From positions 24,347 through 88,346 of the forward strand of contig JANQEU010000031.1 of assembly GCA_028278225.1 (NCBI GenBank): a stretch of DNA of 64,000 nucleotides. The letters are read 5' to 3'. Positions within the stretch are counted from its first letter, which is position 1, and each line of letters starts with the position of its first letter. This document shows, one piece after another, positions 18,312-27,821 of this stretch. A program made the translations under genes and the position numbers. Source of the stretch: Cyclobacteriaceae bacterium. Lineage in GTDB: Bacteria; Bacteroidota; Bacteroidia; Cytophagales; Cyclobacteriaceae. Below the pieces are notes generated by a model. That model worked only from the letters and a program-made list of their open reading frames with translations, had not been told where the DNA came from and ran no database searches.

Positions 18312-19691
18312 TCAATAGGCAGCTTCCTGTCCCCGGAGAAGAACGTAGATCGTTTTGATGATTATTTTGAGGTCAAACGTGAATGACCAATTTTGAAAAT
18401 AGAATCTGTCGAGTTTTACACGGTTTTTTATGTGGTAAAATTCCCTTATTTCTCCTCGATAACCCATGGATTGAGCCAGCCCCGTGATTCCCGGTTTATA
18501 CGCATGCCTTTGATAAAATCGATCTACCTTGTTCTTGTAGTGTTCATTCATCTCCACAGCATGCGGTCTTGGCCCCACGATTGTCATTTCTCCAAAAAGA
18601 ACATTAAAGAATTGCGGCAACTCGTCTAAACTGGATTCTCGAAGAAATCTTCCAAACCTTGTAACACGAGGGTCTCTTTTTGTTGCCCACCGTGTATCGG
18701 CTTCATCATTGATCACCATGCTTCTAAACTTCCAACACCAGAATGTACGATTGTTCCTTCCGTGCCTTAATTGCCGGAAAATAACCGGGCCTTCAGTTTC
18801 CAATCTGATGATAATGGCTATGATCGGGTATAACCAGGATAGTATAAATATTATAACACACAAAGAGAATATTATGTCAAATGATCTTTTCACAAATCTG
18901 TTGAAAATATTATCCAGAGGCAGATCGTTAACATCTATTACTGAAATATTTTCGAAACGTCTTAAGGTGTAGATCTTCGGCTGATAATTGGCAAAGGTTG
19001 GGAGTAACTTAACCTTCACAAACTCATTGTCCGCTCTCTCAATAATCTTATCAATAATATCCTTTTTAAGATGCCCACTTACGTATACAAAATCCAATTT
19101 TTCCCAGGTGGCTCTCAAGAAATCTCCAACTGAGCCTAGTTTCCTGTAGTTGTGGACTACTCCTGTTTCTTCACCATAAAAACCCTCACACCTGATACCA
19201 TGATCTTTATTCCGGTCAAGCGCGTCAAACAGAGAGAAGCCTAGTTTGTCATATCCGACAATCACTGCATTTCTGAAGTTTTTACCAAGACGCCGATACC
19301 GATTAAGTGCCCAATGAGTGAAGAGTCGTGTAAAGCTTACGGATAAAACCAAGGCCATAAAATAAGTTGCCAGGAAGCTCCTATCCAGAACTTTGTAATT
19401 GGAAAAAACCCAAATGAATAAAAGGGAGGACATAAAAATGGCAACACTTTTTGCAGAATGGTTAAAAGTTCTCGAATATTCTGTACCACGCCCTATCTTA
19501 TAATCCTTTGTCAAAAGGTCAATGATTATCCAGATGGCAATGGATATCAAAAGAGCGTAGAAATAAGTGCTGGTAAGTGAATAAGATTGAAACTCTACAT
19601 AATGTGCACCAAAAAAAGATACAGTCATGGCTATCACATCTGCGATAACGAACAGTACTGGAAATAAGTAATAGAATCTTTTGGTTATCAC
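18312..19691 (-). CDS. WcaJ/PssY-type undecaprenyl-phosphate glucose phosphotransferase (copy 1)
   Basis: A 459-residue polyprenyl glycosylphosphotransferase that starts glycan assembly by loading a hexose-1-phosphate (commonly glucose) on undecaprenyl phosphate. Four N-terminal transmembrane segments (~10-125) precede a Rossmann-like cytoplasmic domain (~140-265, NAVIVGYDKLG). One reentrant membrane helix (~272-298) precedes the catalytic bacterial-transferase domain with KRSFDIIFSL, FWCWKFRSMV, IVGPRPHAVEMNE and [16 protein letters not shown]. The start is GTG. A paralogue of nearly equal length is encoded at 39.3-40.6 kb. Divergent from a lipoprotein gene across 165 bases. Confidence 0.92.
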   Translation of the reverse strand: MITKRFYYLFPVLFVIADVIAMTVSFFGAHYVEFQSYSLTSTYFYALLISIAIWIIIDLLTKDYKIGRGTEYSRTFNHSAKSVAIFMSSLLFIWVFSNYKVLDRSFLATYFMALVLSVSFTRLFTHWALNRYRRLGKNFRNAVIVGYDKLGFSLFDALDRNKDHGIRCEGFYGEETGVVHNYRKLGSVGDFLRATWEKLDFVYVSGHLKKDIIDKIIERADNEFVKVKLLPTFANYQPKIYTLRRFENISVIDVNDLPLDNIFNRFVKRSFDIIFSLCVIIFILSWLYPIIAIIIRLETEGPVIFRQLRHGRNNRTFWCWKFRSMVINDEADTRWATKRDPRVTRFGRFLRESSLDELPQFFNVLFGEMTIVGPRPHAVEMNEHYKNKVDRFYQRHAYKPGITGLAQSMGYRGEIREFYHIKNRVKLDRFYFQNWSFTFDLKIIIKTIYVLLRGQEAAY

Positions 19692-19856
19692 GTTGACTGA
19701 ATAGTGAGCAAAGTTATCTAATGCATTTCTATATTAACGATAATACTTAGATACTATTTTTGGGTAAATGGTTTAAAGTTGATTCCATTAAAATTATAGT
19801 TTGTTTACGATAATTGAAACAATCCAAAGTAATTTTAACCCATGTCCTTCTGAATA

Positions 19857-20534
19857 ATGAGAGCTTTCTTTCTTAATATTTTGATTCTTATTTCCATGTG
19901 GTTTTTGGCGAGTTGCGAGAAGGAGCTAAAATCATTGGGGGTTGTATATTTTAATGATTTTGAAAGCGGCTATTCGGAATTTATTACATCAACGGACACA
20001 ATGAGTTTCAATAATACTAGGGTTTTGGGTCCTTTCAACAGCAGTGGATTCCGTCTTGAACTAACGGGTCTTCCCAAGCATAACTACATTATAATCTCTA
20101 TGGACTTATATATCCATGATAGCTGGGATGGCAACGAATCAGGACCTGGAGGTCCGGATATTTGGATGATTGAGTTGGATGACTGGATAAAGTTTAGAAA
20201 CGAATCTTCAAAAAGAAGAATATTTAAAACGTCTTTTGCAAATTCCGTTTGTAATACTGCCTTGTGCAGGATGCAATCTTATCCTGAAGAATACCCCAAT
20301 ATGAATCTTCCTAGAATAGGTGCTGCTAATCCTAGTCTGGATGGATTGTGCAGCAGAGTAGGCCAACCTCAAGGATCTAATCTTTATTTCATTGAAAAAT
20401 CTTTTCCCCATGAGGGTTCAAACCTATCATTTAATATAAAAGACCAATTGGTCCAAACCAATGTTGGTGATCCATCTTGTGATGAGAGTTGGTCTGTGGA
20501 TAACATTAAAGTAGAAGTTGCTCTCTTTGAATAG
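19857..20534 (+). CDS. Lipoprotein, predicted jelly-roll (LamG/MAM-like) fold
   Basis: Not a protein I can name. The 225 residues start with a lipoprotein signal and lipobox LASC (C20). The mature part opens with YFNDFESGYSEF and closes with CDESWSVDNIKVEV; both phrases are typical of extracellular concanavalin/laminin-G-like beta-sandwich domains. Four further cysteines (VCNTALC, GLC, SC) could form disulfides. Probably surface- or periplasm-exposed. It begins a plus-strand block with two Wzi proteins and a flippase and overlaps the first Wzi gene by 17 bases, so a part in polysaccharide anchoring or export is plausible but unproven. Confidence 0.7.
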   Translation: MRAFFLNILILISMWFLASCEKELKSLGVVYFNDFESGYSEFITSTDTMSFNNTRVLGPFNSSGFRLELTGLPKHNYIIISMDLYIHDSWDGNESGPGGPDIWMIELDDWIKFRNESSKRRIFKTSFANSVCNTALCRMQSYPEEYPNMNLPRIGAANPSLDGLCSRVGQPQGSNLYFIEKSFPHEGSNLSFNIKDQLVQTNVGDPSCDESWSVDNIKVEVALFE

Positions 20535-22152
20535 CTATTTAAGAATATATTTTTTATTAACAATCGTAAGCATTGCTTCGGCTGGATTTGGGCAAAATCT
20601 TCCGGTTGGATATCCCGTGTTGGAAGAAAAATTACGCCGTGATCAGTTAATGGGAAAATTCGATTCGGCCAGATCATTCTCCAATAAACCCATTGTGCTT
20701 CATACCACCAGAGATTCAACTTTGGATTATTATTTTGGTATGCCTCTGAGAGGAAAAAATGCTTTTAAGTTTTCAATAATTCGACCGGGATTTAGAACAG
20801 AACTCAATACGCATCATCCCTATGGATGGAATAATGGACCTTTACTACCGGCAAGGGGGCTGCAGACCTATTTTACTGGGGGATTCCATACCAGAATAGG
20901 TCCAATCAGTATTCAGTTTTCACCCCAAATCATGTATGCTCAAAACCTGGATTATTCCGGATTTCCCGAAACCTACAGTACCAGCACATGGAGATCTTAC
21001 TACAAAGAAGTTTTAAATCGAGCCGATCTTCCTGAAAGAATCGGGAATAGGAATGAGGTCGAAATATTACCTGGTAATTCAGGGGTGTATTTCAATTTAT
21101 TCAAGAACCAAATTGGTATATCTACGGAAAATATCTGGATAGGCCCAGGGATTTCAAATGCGCTGATGTTTAGCAATAATAGTGCGGGATTTCCTCACTT
21201 AAAATGGCGAACAACACAACCTATAAACGTATGGATTGGCAATATTGAATATAATTTCATAGTGGGAAAGTTAGTAGGATCTAATCAAGTGCCTTTTATA
21301 CATACTGATAGTACCCGTAACTTTTTTAATCCCAGAAGGGACGATTCCAGGATATTAGTATCTACTAGTTTCTCATTTGCCCCTAAAATTGTTCCTGTTT
21401 GGGTAGGTTTTACCCGTACTGTACAATTGTATTCTTCTGATATAGAAGAAAATACATTCCGAAGTAGTTTCTCTGGTTTTTTTCGGGCGAACAGTGGATT
21501 CGACAAGGCCGATCAACTGTTAACCGGATACTTTAGATGGCTAATACCCACTGCCAAAGCTGAAATCTATTTTGAAGCAACAAGAAATGATGCTTCTTGG
21601 AATATTCGTGATGTTGCACTTTCTCCAGAGCATTCAGTTTCGTATAATTTTGGCGTTTCCAAAGTTATGAGTCTAAATGATCGCAATTTCCAAATTACAT
21701 ATGAAAATACTCGTCTGGAGCGATCAGGTCTATATTTTTACAGGGCAGAGCCCATCCTATATGCTAATATCGGTGTCAGACATGGTCACACGTACAAAGG
21801 CCAAATAATAGGAGCCGGAATAGGGCCTGGTAGTAATTTCCAGAATTACTCGATAATACATTTCAATGAACTTAATTCTATTGGACTTGTTTTCGAGAGA
21901 TTGATACACAATAATGACCTCCATGAAATTGCATTCGGAAAAGGAGTCAGGGATAGAAATTGGATCGAAAATTCTTTCGGTTTAAAAGGATCAATCAAGA
22001 CAAAATATTTCTTAATTGACTCGAAAGTTCTTTTGAATCACTCAAAAAACTATCAGTACCAAATTAAAAATGATTCATCACTTCCAACTTCCATAACAGG
22101 TTCGAATGCCTGGAATTTCTACTCCTCAATAAACTGTATCATCATATTTTAG
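20518..22152 (+). CDS. Wzi-family outer-membrane capsule assembly protein (copy 1)
   Basis: A 544-residue predicted outer-membrane beta-barrel with a signal peptide (~1-25, ending AGFGQ) and a terminal phenylalanine. It has the Wzi-family blocks RPGFRTELNTHHPYGWNNG near the N-terminus, ISTENIWIGPGISNALMFSN mid-protein and GHTYKGQIIGAGIGPGSNFQ late. Wzi binds capsule at the cell surface in enterobacteria; in flavobacteria the related RemB serves gliding motility. The TTG start overlaps the lipoprotein gene; another TTG nine bases on is also possible. An equal-length paralogue follows after the flippase gene. Confidence 0.8.
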   Translation: MLSLNSYLRIYFLLTIVSIASAGFGQNLPVGYPVLEEKLRRDQLMGKFDSARSFSNKPIVLHTTRDSTLDYYFGMPLRGKNAFKFSIIRPGFRTELNTHHPYGWNNGPLLPARGLQTYFTGGFHTRIGPISIQFSPQIMYAQNLDYSGFPETYSTSTWRSYYKEVLNRADLPERIGNRNEVEILPGNSGVYFNLFKNQIGISTENIWIGPGISNALMFSNNSAGFPHLKWRTTQPINVWIGNIEYNFIVGKLVGSNQVPFIHTDSTRNFFNPRRDDSRILVSTSFSFAPKIVPVWVGFTRTVQLYSSDIEENTFRSSFSGFFRANSGFDKADQLLTGYFRWLIPTAKAEIYFEATRNDASWNIRDVALSPEHSVSYNFGVSKVMSLNDRNFQITYENTRLERSGLYFYRAEPILYANIGVRHGHTYKGQIIGAGIGPGSNFQNYSIIHFNELNSIGLVFERLIHNNDLHEIAFGKGVRDRNWIENSFGLKGSIKTKYFLIDSKVLLNHSKNYQYQIKNDSSLPTSITGSNAWNFYSSINCIIIF

Positions 22153-22158
22153 ATCGAT

Positions 22159-23394
22159 TTGACACTTCGAAAAGCAGGTTCCAATATGTTCTTTCTGGGT
22201 TTACTCCAGGGAACCGATTACGTTGTTCCAATTGTAGCAATTCCTATTCTGATCAATCGAATTGGCTTAGATGGTTATGGAATAATTGTATTATCGCAAG
22301 GAGTCATCAATGTCATAACCGTTTTTACCGACTTTGGATTCACCCTGACCGGTACAAGGTTGATCACTCAATATCGTGCCGATCCTGAATTTACTTCACA
22401 AACTATTCAAAAGATCTTTCTCGCACGAGCAGTCCTACTCATTATTGGGCTGTTCATTCTGGTGACTACCGTTTTGATGGTGCCCCAGTGGAGAATTCAT
22501 TTCCCTGTTTTTCTTGCTGGATATTTAATGGTATTGGGAACCGTTTTTTTACCTGTGTGGTATTTCCAGGGTATACAAAAAATGGGATTTTTAACCGTTC
22601 TGAATTTTGTTTCCAGGGTGTTATATATATCGAGTATTATCTTTTTGATAAATGCCAATTCACCAATATATATGGTAAACGTGTACAATGGATTGAGTAT
22701 GAGTTTGTCCGCTACTTTAGGAATTGCCCTTCTTATCAGGTCTGCCCCAATCAAATTGAAAAGCATCAAATCAAATGAAATATATCAATTCATAAAACTG
22801 AATTCCTCCATTACAGTCTCTCAAGCGATTGATACACTATATAGGAATGGTGCAATAATGATAGCCAGTTTTCTTTTTAATTCTTCACTATTGGCCATTT
22901 ATGGTATTCTGGATAAAATCATGCAGCTCATTCAAAGGTCCTTTGCAATTGTGTATAGAGCAATTTTTCCAATAGTTTGTGAACTTATCAGAAAAGGATT
23001 GCGGTCTGTTAGGGAGTTCTACACGAGGTTTTTACTACTGGCAATTGGGCCTGTTATTGTAATTAGTGTTTTACTTTGGTCCTACGGAGCTGAATTGCTT
23101 AAACTCATCTCATCCGACCTTGAAGGTTACTCACTTGAGAAATATATGTTCCTTGTGGCCTTCTTCCCGATTCTTTTGTTGTTCAATCTACCATTGAGTA
23201 CATTCTTAGTGGCCAGAGATCTTAAACGAGAATATTTGCTTTATAATGTATCGGCTTTAATCGTGTTTATACTGTTGGCAGTATCTTTGGGAGCTACATC
23301 AGAGATCGGGGGTTTGATCAGTGCCACTCTTATCACGGAAATGGGCATTGCTGTACTAGGGATTGTGTTGATCTTTAAAAGCTCTAATCAGTGA
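22159..23394 (+). CDS. Wzx-type oligosaccharide flippase (copy 1)
   Basis: A 411-residue membrane protein with about 12-14 predicted helices, matching the polysaccharide-specific transport (MOP) family that flips lipid-linked oligosaccharide across the inner membrane. The opening RKAGSNMFFLGLLQGTDYVVP and NRIGLDGYGIIVLSQG are characteristic. The TTG start lies six bases after the first Wzi gene, and its stop TGA overlaps the GTG of the second Wzi by three to four bases, so the three genes are translationally linked. A second, unrelated-looking flippase is at 47.7-49.1 kb, suggesting two repeat units are exported. Confidence 0.87.
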   Translation: MTLRKAGSNMFFLGLLQGTDYVVPIVAIPILINRIGLDGYGIIVLSQGVINVITVFTDFGFTLTGTRLITQYRADPEFTSQTIQKIFLARAVLLIIGLFILVTTVLMVPQWRIHFPVFLAGYLMVLGTVFLPVWYFQGIQKMGFLTVLNFVSRVLYISSIIFLINANSPIYMVNVYNGLSMSLSATLGIALLIRSAPIKLKSIKSNEIYQFIKLNSSITVSQAIDTLYRNGAIMIASFLFNSSLLAIYGILDKIMQLIQRSFAIVYRAIFPIVCELIRKGLRSVREFYTRFLLLAIGPVIVISVLLWSYGAELLKLISSDLEGYSLEKYMFLVAFFPILLLFNLPLSTFLVARDLKREYLLYNVSALIVFILLAVSLGATSEIGGLISATLITEMGIAVLGIVLIFKSSNQ

Positions 23395-25025
23395 AGTGTT
23401 GGATATTTCTTTTTTTTCTGGGCGCTAATTCCTTCTTGTACGGACAGCTGGCTCCCACCAGCATGAAATCCATTACTGATTTCCAACGGCGATCACAACT
23501 ACTTGGTCGCTATAATTCCCAATATCCGTTCGTTATCCAACCACTTATTCCGCTCTCAGATATTTGTAGAATCCCCTCAATCAAAAAGGAAGTACTTGGA
23601 ACGGAGTACTCTTTAAATTTACTTCCCTTCGAAACGAGATTAGAGTTTAATAGTCATCATCCTCATATTGAAAACAATGGATCGATGTTGAAAACAGGAG
23701 GACTACAGACTATTTATTCCTCTGGAGTTTATGGGAAATTTTGGAAAATTGAATACCAAATCCGTCCGGAGATTCTATTGAATTCGAATAAGGACTATGC
23801 AGGGTTCCCATCGGATCATGAAGAGTTGATTTGGGTCGAGATTTACCAGTGGTGGAACAACATCGACACACCAGAGCAATTTGGTCACGACCTGAAATTT
23901 TACTTTTTACCTGGTCAAAGCTTTGTAAAACTTAACTTATCTAAGGTATCAATTGGTTATTCTACACAAAATCTCTGGTGGGGGCCTGGAAAAAATAACA
24001 GCCTAACAATGACCGATAATGCTAGAGGCTTCCATCACATGTTTTTTGCCTCGAATCAACCAATCTATACGCCCATCGGATACATCGAATGGCAGGCAAT
24101 AATTGGAAAGCTGGAAGCATCAGGTTTTGCTCCTCCGGATTCTAACCGGATGTCAAGAAGTACCGCTTTGTTCCATCCAAAGGTAAACGATTGGAGATAT
24201 TTGACGGGTTGGATTTTTTCATATCAGCCGAAATGGTTAGATGGCCTTTCCCTGGGTGCTGTTGTCACCAAACAGCAGTACTTTGAAAGTGTGAATGAGC
24301 GAAATGATTATTTTCCATTCTTTTCGGATCTAAAAGGAAAACCAGCTTTTGACCATTCTCGCGATATCCGGGATATCACTCGAAGCTATTTTTTGCGCTG
24401 GCATTCACCAAATTTTGAAATATATACTGAAATTGGTAATACGAGTGACAGGCGCGTTAAGGATCACAGTGGGATAGAAAAAGGTAAAACTACCGGCTAT
24501 ATATTAGGAATGTCTAATCTCATACCGTTGAAGACTTCTCACTTGGAATTCAATGCTGAAATTACACAGCTCGCAAGACCTGTAAGGTTCGCCAAGGATC
24601 ATGTAGATAGTTGGTATATTGATGATGTAGTCCGTCATGGATATACCCATATGGGTGAAATTATCGGTTCAGGTATAGGTCCGGGAAGTAATATCCAGCA
24701 GTTCTCACTTAGTTGGATTAGAGACTTTAGAAAAGTCGGAATACAGCTGGAACGCCTGGCCCATAATAAGGACTTTTACAACCATCACTTTGTCCCTAAT
24801 GGAAATTTTGGTAATTGGTGGGTAGATTACGGAATTGGCGCATTGGGATACTGGAAAGTGGAAAATTTAATCATAGAATGGGATGCTATTTGGACTTATT
24901 CCCTCAATTATCAGTTTCAAAACAAGAGAAAGCCGGGAGAACGCGTTTTTGTAACAGGAAATGATGTATGGAATTTTCATTTAGGAATAAATTTGATCTA
25001 TAATCTTTCCTTTACAAGGTCATAG
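23391..25025 (+). CDS. Wzi-family outer-membrane capsule assembly protein (copy 2)
   Basis: 544 residues, the same length as copy 1 and clearly homologous. Shared blocks include LPFETRLEFNSHHPHIENNG (equivalent to the NTHHPYGWNNG region), STQNLWWGPGKNNSLTMTDN and GYTHMGEIIGSGIGPGSNIQ. It has an N-terminal signal peptide (KCWIFLFFLGANSFLYG) and barrel-like alternation throughout. GTG start overlapping the flippase stop. Probably binds or organises surface polysaccharide with copy 1; the divergence between the copies (different loops, same core) suggests distinct ligands. A RemB-like gliding role is the main alternative. Confidence 0.82.
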   Translation: MKCWIFLFFLGANSFLYGQLAPTSMKSITDFQRRSQLLGRYNSQYPFVIQPLIPLSDICRIPSIKKEVLGTEYSLNLLPFETRLEFNSHHPHIENNGSMLKTGGLQTIYSSGVYGKFWKIEYQIRPEILLNSNKDYAGFPSDHEELIWVEIYQWWNNIDTPEQFGHDLKFYFLPGQSFVKLNLSKVSIGYSTQNLWWGPGKNNSLTMTDNARGFHHMFFASNQPIYTPIGYIEWQAIIGKLEASGFAPPDSNRMSRSTALFHPKVNDWRYLTGWIFSYQPKWLDGLSLGAVVTKQQYFESVNERNDYFPFFSDLKGKPAFDHSRDIRDITRSYFLRWHSPNFEIYTEIGNTSDRRVKDHSGIEKGKTTGYILGMSNLIPLKTSHLEFNAEITQLARPVRFAKDHVDSWYIDDVVRHGYTHMGEIIGSGIGPGSNIQQFSLSWIRDFRKVGIQLERLAHNKDFYNHHFVPNGNFGNWWVDYGIGALGYWKVENLIIEWDAIWTYSLNYQFQNKRKPGERVFVTGNDVWNFHLGINLIYNLSFTRS

Positions 25026-25049
25026 ATTTAAAAGATTAAACAATCGTCT

Positions 25050-25244
25050 ATGGTAGATTTCGATTTCCTCGAACAAAATAAAGATCAACTCCGTTTTGAT
25101 TTCTCGTTGGCAAAGCCATTTTCATATCTGGTGACCCCACTGGAGGATGCTGATATTGTTAAGAAGTTGATGGCCAAACATTATAATACTGCGGTTCAGA
25201 TTAAGAACGAATTAAACGGTGGTACTACCACTAAAAATCAATAG
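25050..25244 (+). CDS. Small hypothetical protein
   Basis: A 64-residue ORF in the gap between the second Wzi gene and the dehydrogenase-cytochrome gene, 24 bases after the former and 18 before the latter, with no larger gene on the opposite strand. No signal peptide or membrane helix; a mixed charged sequence (DFDFLEQNKDQLRFDFSLAKPF, then LEDADIVKKLMAKHYNTAVQIK, likely helical). The spacing fits an operon member and I recognise no family. It could be a chance ORF. Confidence 0.45.
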   Translation: MVDFDFLEQNKDQLRFDFSLAKPFSYLVTPLEDADIVKKLMAKHYNTAVQIKNELNGGTTTKNQ

Positions 25245-25262
25245 TATATCGTCATCAAGAGT

Positions 25263-27788
25263 ATGGTACCGCGTAAAAGATATCGCCTTTTATTTCCGAT
25301 AATTCCTGTTCTCCTACTGATTGTCCTCAATACTTCATCAAATGAAATCGAACCATTTGAAAAAGTGACAAATTTGAAATCGGCATTTCTAGACGGCAAG
25401 TTACCTACTAGAGCACCTGTACCCTGGAAATTCACAAGTTTGTATCGATCAATCAATTTTGATTCTCCATTTATGACAAGGATTATACGAGTGACCGGTG
25501 AAGACTATTTCCTGGCACTGGGAGTTGACGGTAAAGTATGGATGTTCAATGGGCGAAATGAAAACCCAGAGCCCAGAGTTGTCTTAGATCTTAGTTATAA
25601 AGTGGCAAATAAGGGATCCGGATTGGTAGGTATTGCTTTGCATCCAAATTTCGGTAACACGGATAAACCACATTACAGGGAGCTCTTTTTGTATTATTCC
25701 ATTGGAGAAGATGAACCTCCAATCTATAATATACTAGCAAAGTATAAATTCACCCCTAACCTGGATTCCATATTGTTGTCTTCTGAGGAGATCCTAATCC
25801 ACCAATATGACAGAAGTTTTGAACATGATGGTGGCGCACTTTTTTTTGATCAGGAGGGATATCTTTATCTTACTTTCGGAGATGAGGGATTCCCACATAC
25901 ACGTGCGTTGGAAAACACTCAGTCCATCGAGCATAAACTGTTTGGGAGTATAATTAGAATTGATGTGGATATGGATGAAACCCGCAGTCATCCTATTCGG
26001 AGACAGCCAAGTCAAATTGAGGATCGCCCTGATGGATTGCCCCCCAGTTTCACTCAAAATTATTACATTCCAAATGATAATCCATGGGTAGATGACGCCG
26101 GTAGATACATGGAAGAATACTTTGCAATTGGTTTCAGAAGTCCGCATACGGCATACTATGACACTGCAACCAGAAATATATGGGTGGCAGATGTTGGGGA
26201 TGCCAGCTGGGAAGAATTATCCATTATCTCGGCAAAGTCGAACGGTATGTGGCCATATTTTGAAGGACCTGAAGAGAAAATCACACCACCTACTGAGGTT
26301 ATTGGTGATCCTGTATTTCCAGCTCACTTTTATGACAGAGATGAAGGTGTTGCCATAATAGGTGGTTTTATTTATCGTGGCGAAAAACATCCAAACTTAT
26401 ATGGCAGTTACATTTTTGGAGATTATGAGACAGGTAATATATGGTCCTATGATACTAAACAAGGGAATCCAGTTTCTTTATTGACACGTGGAGTTGGAAG
26501 AATCGTGGCTTTTTTCCCTTGCCTCGATGGAGGGATTTGTGCCATGCGATTGGGTGGACAGATTTTAAAACTCGAGGAAAATCAAGTGGTTGAAGCAGCT
26601 CCGGAATTACTGTCGGATCTTGGTGCTTTTGAGGATTTACAATCGCTAACACCTTCAAACGGAATAACTCCATATGAAATCAATTCCCCGTTATGGTCCG
26701 ATGGTTCTATAAAAAAAAGGTGGATTTCTGTTCCAGACACATCGAAAATTATTTTTGAGGTAGGAAATCCCTGGACCTTTCCAGTCGGAACCGTTTTTAT
26801 CAAACATTTCGACCTTCCGATAAGTGAAGATTCGGTTAAGAGGCTTGAGACAAGGTTCTTCGTAATTGATCTGGACAAGAATGGTTATGGTCTGACCTAT
26901 CGATGGGATTCAACTGATACAGAAGCCAGACTTGTTGGATTCGAAGAAGTGGTTCGTGATACCCTTGAGGTATTCTCAGGATCTGAGCAAATTGAACAAG
27001 TCTGGGACTACCCAACTCGCAGCCAGTGTCTTCAATGCCATAAAGACAATGCAAGCTTCGTGCTTGGGGTAAAGACATCCCAAATGAATAGATATGTAAG
27101 CTTACATCCGGGAATGGATGCTGTAAACCAAATCTCTTTGTGGCAAGAACTTGGGTTTTTCGAGGACCATGAAATCCCCTCGGATCTACCGTTGTTATCC
27201 AATATAAGCGACACGACATTTAACCGGGAACATAGAGTTAGATCCTACCTGGATGCAAATTGCAGTCACTGCCATCAACCGTATGGTGCGGAAGTTAGAT
27301 TTGATGCGAGGTTCAGCACCCCCATTCGCAATCAAAAAATCATAGATCATGATGTATTTTCAGAACATTCTATTCACGGAAACAAAATCGTTAAACCGGG
27401 TGATCTTGAAATGTCAGAAATATGGATAAGGGATTCCAGTCTTGGAAGCATTAAGATGCCCCCCTTGGCGAAAAACAAATTGGACGAATCTTATCTAAGC
27501 GTTTTGAAGGATTGGATCGAAAACATGCAGGAGTTGAGTGTGAAAGAAGAATTTGTAATATTCCCGAATCCAATAACCGAGAGAAGATTTCAAATTGCGA
27601 CTGATTACGAAATCATCAAGATTGGATTATATGATCTCACAGGAAGAGAGATTCCCATAGAAATAAGTAATATAGATTCGCCTCAGAAAGAGGTTGAAAT
27701 AACTGGTGAGATTGAAAAGGGAATATACAATTTGATCTATCAAACAAATAATAAAATGTTCTTTAGAAAGATCGCGATCAATTATTGA
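25263..27788 (+). CDS. Secreted PQQ-type sugar dehydrogenase fused to diheme cytochrome c, T9SS-type tail
   Basis: An 841-residue exported protein. After an N-terminal hydrophobic segment, ~55-440 resembles the glucose/sorbosone dehydrogenase beta-propeller (GLVGIALHPNFG, FEHDGGALFFDQEGYLYLTFGD, GFRSPHTAYYD, GGFIYRG). Residues ~455-755 resemble SO2930-type diheme cytochromes (TPYEINSPLWSDGSIKKRWI), with two CxxCH heme sites at C589-H593 and C667-H671. The last ~80 residues (VIFPNPITERRFQI, YDLTGREI) look like a type IX sorting domain. Predicted to oxidise a sugar outside the cell and pass electrons to its own hemes. Substrate unknown. It sits inside the polysaccharide region, an unexpected place for a redox enzyme. 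Confidence 0.83.
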   Translation: MVPRKRYRLLFPIIPVLLLIVLNTSSNEIEPFEKVTNLKSAFLDGKLPTRAPVPWKFTSLYRSINFDSPFMTRIIRVTGEDYFLALGVDGKVWMFNGRNENPEPRVVLDLSYKVANKGSGLVGIALHPNFGNTDKPHYRELFLYYSIGEDEPPIYNILAKYKFTPNLDSILLSSEEILIHQYDRSFEHDGGALFFDQEGYLYLTFGDEGFPHTRALENTQSIEHKLFGSIIRIDVDMDETRSHPIRRQPSQIEDRPDGLPPSFTQNYYIPNDNPWVDDAGRYMEEYFAIGFRSPHTAYYDTATRNIWVADVGDASWEELSIISAKSNGMWPYFEGPEEKITPPTEVIGDPVFPAHFYDRDEGVAIIGGFIYRGEKHPNLYGSYIFGDYETGNIWSYDTKQGNPVSLLTRGVGRIVAFFPCLDGGICAMRLGGQILKLEENQVVEAAPELLSDLGAFEDLQSLTPSNGITPYEINSPLWSDGSIKKRWISVPDTSKIIFEVGNPWTFPVGTVFIKHFDLPISEDSVKRLETRFFVIDLDKNGYGLTYRWDSTDTEARLVGFEEVVRDTLEVFSGSEQIEQVWDYPTRSQCLQCHKDNASFVLGVKTSQMNRYVSLHPGMDAVNQISLWQELGFFEDHEIPSDLPLLSNISDTTFNREHRVRSYLDANCSHCHQPYGAEVRFDARFSTPIRNQKIIDHDVFSEHSIHGNKIVKPGDLEMSEIWIRDSSLGSIKMPPLAKNKLDESYLSVLKDWIENMQELSVKEEFVIFPNPITERRFQIATDYEIIKIGLYDLTGREIPIEISNIDSPQKEVEITGEIEKGIYNLIYQTNNKMFFRKIAINY

Positions 27789-27821
27789 GAATTCTATCTC
27801 ATGGCGTTTCCAAACTTATTC

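Noticed and set aside
19689..19716. TAACTTTG as a promoter for the first WcaJ-like gene
   Set aside because: Its distance to the GTG start leaves only about ten bases of leader and there is no -33 element.
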